Part shown: positions 6,255 through 6,761 of the stretch, piece by piece
How positions within the stretch are numbered: the stretch's first letter is position 1
Layout of the letters: each line of letters begins with the position of its first letter
DNA from: Desulfuromonadaceae bacterium
GTDB lineage: Bacteria; Desulfobacterota; Desulfuromonadia; Desulfuromonadales; Desulfuromonadaceae
DNA: 6,761 bases
Reading direction: 5' to 3'
NCBI GenBank assembly: GCA_027065245.1
Contig: JAMOOS010000290.1
Coordinates: 1 to 6,761, forward strand
Translations under genes and position numbers: made by a program
Notes under the pieces: generated by a model
What the model saw: the letters and a program-made list of their open reading frames with translations, nothing else
Databases searched by the model: none
What the model was told of the DNA's origin: nothing

Positions 6255-6289
6255 GCTCACCACCCGTGTCGCTGGTGCGGGTGGTGAGC
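6255..6289. terminator. 12-bp perfect hairpin between convergent CpxP-like gene and ssb
   Basis: GCTCACCACCCG (6255-6266) pairs exactly with CGGGTGGTGAGC (6278-6289) around an 11-base loop. It begins 9 bases after the CpxP-like stop and is also downstream of ssb on the other strand, so it could serve both. The stem is strong, but no T-run follows it in either direction (TTTT at 6251-6254 precedes it on the plus strand). It is therefore an atypical terminator and might act mainly in transcript end protection. A smaller CACCG/CGGTG hairpin lies at 6313-6327, nearer ssb. Confidence 0.6.
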
Positions 6290-6343
6290 ACAGTTAGACG
6301 TATTATGTATGACACCGTCGAGCGGTGGTGCTGAGTATCGGGA

Positions 6344-6761
6344 TTAAAACGGAATGTCGTCATCCGGGTTGAATGGAGGATCGTTCACCGGCGTCGATTG
6401 CACCGGTGGTGCCGTTGTAGCTGGTTGCTGTGCCGGTGGTTGTTGCGCTGCCGTCGTTGGCTGGCCGCCGCCTTGCTGGTAATTGTTGCCGCCCGGTGTC
6501 GGTGCGTAATCATAATTGCCGCCGCCCTGCTGATAACTGCCGCCGTCGTCGCCGGCACGGCCAAGCATCTGCATCTGGTCGGCGACAATCTCGGTGGTAT
6601 AACGGTCGTTGCCGTCGCGGTCCTGCCATTTGCGTGTCTGCAACTTGCCCTCAATGTAGACCTGCTTGCCCTTGTGCAGGTACTTGCCACAGATCTCGGC
6701 CAGATTGCGCCATGCAACAATATTGTGCCACTCGGTTTTGCTCTGGCGGTTGCCATCGCGG
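6344..6761 (-). CDS. ssb: single-stranded DNA-binding protein SSB, N-terminus cut by window edge
   Basis: The visible 138 residues are the C-terminal part of bacterial SSB, which coats single-stranded DNA and recruits replication and repair proteins. The frame continues to the right edge (first whole codon 6760-6758, RDGNRQSKTEWHNIVAWRNLAEIC), so the original start, about 40 residues away, is outside. An internal Met at 6643 is not the start. The OB-fold half (TEWHNIVAW, GKQVYIEGKLQTRKWQD, YTTEIVADQMQMLG) is followed by a disordered linker rich in Gly, Gln, Pro, Thr and Ala with a repeated YQQGGG unit. The protein ends in the acidic partner-binding tip DPPFNPDDDIPF. It converges on the CpxP-like gene. 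Confidence 0.96.
   Translation of the reverse strand, partial: RDGNRQSKTEWHNIVAWRNLAEICGKYLHKGKQVYIEGKLQTRKWQDRDGNDRYTTEIVADQMQMLGRAGDDGGSYQQGGGNYDYAPTPGGNNYQQGGGQPTTAAQQPPAQQPATTAPPVQSTPVNDPPFNPDDDIPF

Overview
The window looks like chromosome from a Gram-negative, didermic bacterium. Support comes from a signal-peptide-bearing outer-membrane beta-barrel protein, a Cpx-type envelope-stress two-component system with a Spy/CpxP-like periplasmic partner, and an SSB with the bacterial DDDIPF tip. The SSB core (the KGKQVYIEGKLQTRKW stretch and YTTEIVADQMQMLG) and the general gene style suggest a Desulfuromonas/Geobacter-like (deltaproteobacterial) lineage or a neighbour. That placement is inference, since no marker gene here settles it.

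Layout. The left edge (1-368, + strand) is the 3' part of a VapC-type PIN-domain toxin; its N-terminus and any antitoxin lie outside the window. It converges on a three-gene minus-strand operon (2247 down to 409): a small Cys-containing protein of unknown function, an MscS-family mechanosensitive channel, and a small HD-domain phosphohydrolase-like protein whose start codon overlaps the channel's stop (ATGA). A 301-base intergenic region (2248-2548) separates this operon from a divergent plus-strand gene (2549-3460) for a secreted beta-barrel protein of the MetA-pathway/SphA-like transporter family. That gene runs head-on into the sensor kinase gene, with a 14-bp perfect palindrome at the junction.

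The centre of interest is 3473-6245: a minus-strand cpxR-cpxA pair (stop and start overlap as TGATG) and, divergently on the plus strand, a Spy/CpxP-family periplasmic protein with two LTxxQ motifs. This is the same architecture as the enterobacterial cpxP / cpxRA locus. The intergenic region between them carries an exact match to the E. coli CpxR recognition pattern (GTAAA-N5-GTAAA, read on the minus strand, 5637-5651), a third half-site one helical turn further, and a degenerate second box at 5606-5620. A perfect TATAAT lacking a recognisable -35 lies in front of the periplasmic gene, and a TATATT lies in front of cpxR. The simplest model is that phosphorylated CpxR binds between the two genes, activates the periplasmic chaperone/inhibitor gene and autoregulates its own operon, while the CpxP-like protein feeds back on CpxA in the periplasm.

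The right edge (6344-6761, minus) is the C-terminal two thirds or more of ssb, converging on the CpxP-like gene across a 12-bp perfect hairpin. I found no tRNA, rRNA, CRISPR array, insertion sequence or origin.
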